A model generated the notes under the pieces. That model ran no database searches. It saw only the letters and a program-made list of their open reading frames with translations, and was not told the DNA's origin. From the NCBI GenBank assembly GCA_002350465.1, contig DEEW01000029.1, positions 6,041-12,941 on the forward strand: a stretch of DNA of 6,901 bases. The letters are read 5' to 3'. The first letter of the stretch is position 1; each line of letters begins with the position of its first letter. A program made the position numbers and the translations under genes. This document shows, one piece after another, positions 6,385 to 6,901 of the stretch. The stretch is from Lachnospiraceae bacterium UBA2868 (GTDB lineage: Bacteria; Bacillota_A; Clostridia; Lachnospirales; Lachnospiraceae).

Positions 6385-6607
6385 CGTAAGCGAGAATCTC
6401 CCCTTCAATAGATTCTCATTTACGACCCCTTATTAATTATTTATACTCCCCTCATCGTAGCCCGTTGGTTCCCCCTTCGGGCTACAGTACTTTATACAGA
6501 TAGGAGGGGCCCGCGAAGCGGGAAGTGCCTGTCTGTACGACGAGCGCCCTTCGCCGAAGGCGATTTGAATGCGCGAGTCTCCTTTTATGGCGGAGCGCCT
6601 TTTTTTA
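6385..6607 (+). ncRNA. Structured 5' leader or small RNA upstream of malic enzyme, class unknown
   Basis: Non-coding segment between a strong promoter and a T-tract terminator, rich in hairpins. P1: CGTAA (6385-6389) with TTACG (6420-6424) and, inside, GAGAATCT (6392-6399) with AGATTCTC (6410-6417), 10-nt loop. P2: GTAGCCCG (6457-6464) with CGGGCTAC (6478-6485), 13-nt loop. P3: TACAGATAGG (6495-6504) with CCTGTCTGTA (6528-6537), then a symmetric 5x5 purine-rich internal loop (AGGGG/AAGTG) and a CCCGC-GAA-GCGGG cap (6510-6522). P4: CGCC...GGCG within 6545-6562, extended by TTC/GAA with one bulged C. The terminator element follows. The leader contains no convincing peptide frame with a ribosome site. 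I cannot match it to a riboswitch or T-box consensus that I know; a T-box AGGGTGG...ACCGCG signature is absent. It could be a cis-acting attenuator, a candidate riboswitch, or an independent sRNA. Confidence 0.55.
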
Positions 6608-6611
6608 TTTT
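6571..6611 (+). terminator. Putative intrinsic terminator/attenuator before malic enzyme
   Basis: CTCC (6579-6582) pairs with GGAG (6592-6595), and GCG (6571-6573) with CGC (6596-6598) across a bulge. Alternatively AAGGCG of P4 (6557-6562) pairs with CGCCTT (6596-6601), extending the stem to ten pairs. The stem is followed by seven T residues (6600-6606) and ATTTT. The malic enzyme ribosome site (6613-6618) comes directly after, so expression would need readthrough. The bulged stem is weaker than a standard terminator. Confidence 0.5.
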
Positions 6612-6624
6612 CAGGAGGAAAATC

Positions 6625-6901
6625 ATGGACCCAAAAGAACTTGCACTTATCAAACACAAAGAATGGCAGGGAAAGATCGAAGTCACACCCCGCTGCGAAG
6701 TTGAATCAATGGAGCAGCTTGCGATCGCCTATACACCCGGCGTTGCCCAGCCCTGCCTTGAAATAGAAAAAGACACCGACCTTTCCTATATATATACAAG
6801 AAGGTCCAACCTTGTAGCTGTTGTTACAGACGGCTCCGCAGTACTCGGGCTCGGAAATATCGGCCCCGAAGCCGGAATGCCCGTTATGGAAGGAAAATGC
6901 G
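6625..6901 (+). CDS. NAD(P)-dependent malic enzyme, N-terminal part (continues beyond window)
   Basis: Malic enzyme catalyses oxidative decarboxylation of L-malate to pyruvate and CO2 with reduction of NAD(P)+, in the cytoplasm. Ninety-two codons are visible. The N-terminal half of the malic domain is clear: W14 and the KIEV segment, the catalytic-tyrosine motif [10 protein letters not shown] (Y36 within 35-44), and the [19 protein letters not shown] signature (66-84) followed by PVMEGK. This is the short bacterial form, usually near 380-400 residues; the metal ligands, catalytic lysine and cofactor domain lie beyond the right edge, so NAD versus NADP preference cannot be judged. The start is certain: AGGAGG (6613-6618) lies 6 bases before the ATG. 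It is transcribed divergently from the methyltransferase operon, with a 466-bp intergenic region, and sits behind a structured leader with a terminator-like end, implying attenuation control. Confidence 0.95.
   Translation, partial: MDPKELALIKHKEWQGKIEVTPRCEVESMEQLAIAYTPGVAQPCLEIEKDTDLSYIYTRRSNLVAVVTDGSAVLGLGNIGPEAGMPVMEGKC

Noticed and set aside
6495..6537. T-box or other known riboswitch in the malic enzyme leader
   Set aside because: The GGAGGGGCCCGCG stretch superficially recalls a T-box antiterminator, but the AGGGTGG...ACCGCG bulge sequence and specifier architecture are absent.
6433..6657. Minus-strand 74-codon frame across the malic enzyme leader
   Set aside because: It overlaps the structured leader and the malic enzyme start in antisense, and its composition follows the hairpins.
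6569..6766. Plus-strand frame starting at an ATG inside the terminator element and overlapping malic enzyme
   Set aside because: It is out of frame with the unmistakable malic enzyme sequence and lacks a ribosome site at proper spacing.
1..6901. CRISPR array, tRNA/rRNA gene, insertion sequence or phage module
   Set aside because: No regularly spaced repeats of CRISPR type, no cloverleaf or rRNA sequence, and no transposase or integrase motif were seen.

Overview
The window looks like the chromosome of a Gram-positive anaerobe of the Clostridia, most likely Lachnospiraceae or a close relative. This is an inference from moderate GC content, strong AGGAGG-type ribosome sites, a very large hybrid kinase of a style common in that family, and protein sequence character. 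No sequence search was possible.

Positions 1-6158 hold five genes, all on the minus strand and tightly packed, so transcription runs right to left. In order of transcription they are: a THUMP-domain RNA methyltransferase (6158-4998), a 1054-residue membrane hybrid histidine kinase with HAMP, HisKA, HATPase, receiver and HPt modules (5001-1837), a two-receiver response regulator with no output domain (1837-1085), an RdgB/HAM1 house-cleaning nucleotide pyrophosphatase (1044-448), and a YfcE/MJ0936-type metallophosphoesterase that runs off the left edge (431-1). The first three genes overlap by 1-4 bases and are probably translationally coupled. The kinase and regulator form a complete His-Asp-His-Asp phosphorelay set within what otherwise reads as a housekeeping RNA/nucleotide operon.

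Positions 6159-6624 are a divergent intergenic region. Its left half carries a likely sigma-A promoter for the leftward operon, a pair of operator-like repeats 42 bp apart just upstream of it, and a hairpin next to the methyltransferase ribosome site. Its right half carries a near-consensus rightward promoter (TTGTTT-17-TATAAT). From it would start a leader of about 240 nt with at least four hairpins and a terminator-like element ending in a T run, followed at once by the ribosome site of a malic enzyme gene (6625 to the right edge). I do not recognise this leader as a known riboswitch class. It is the best candidate here for an undescribed regulatory element.

Functionally, the leftward operon combines rRNA modification, NTP pool sanitation and membrane signalling. 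The rightward gene makes pyruvate and reduced cofactor from malate, and its expression is probably set by transcription attenuation in the leader.
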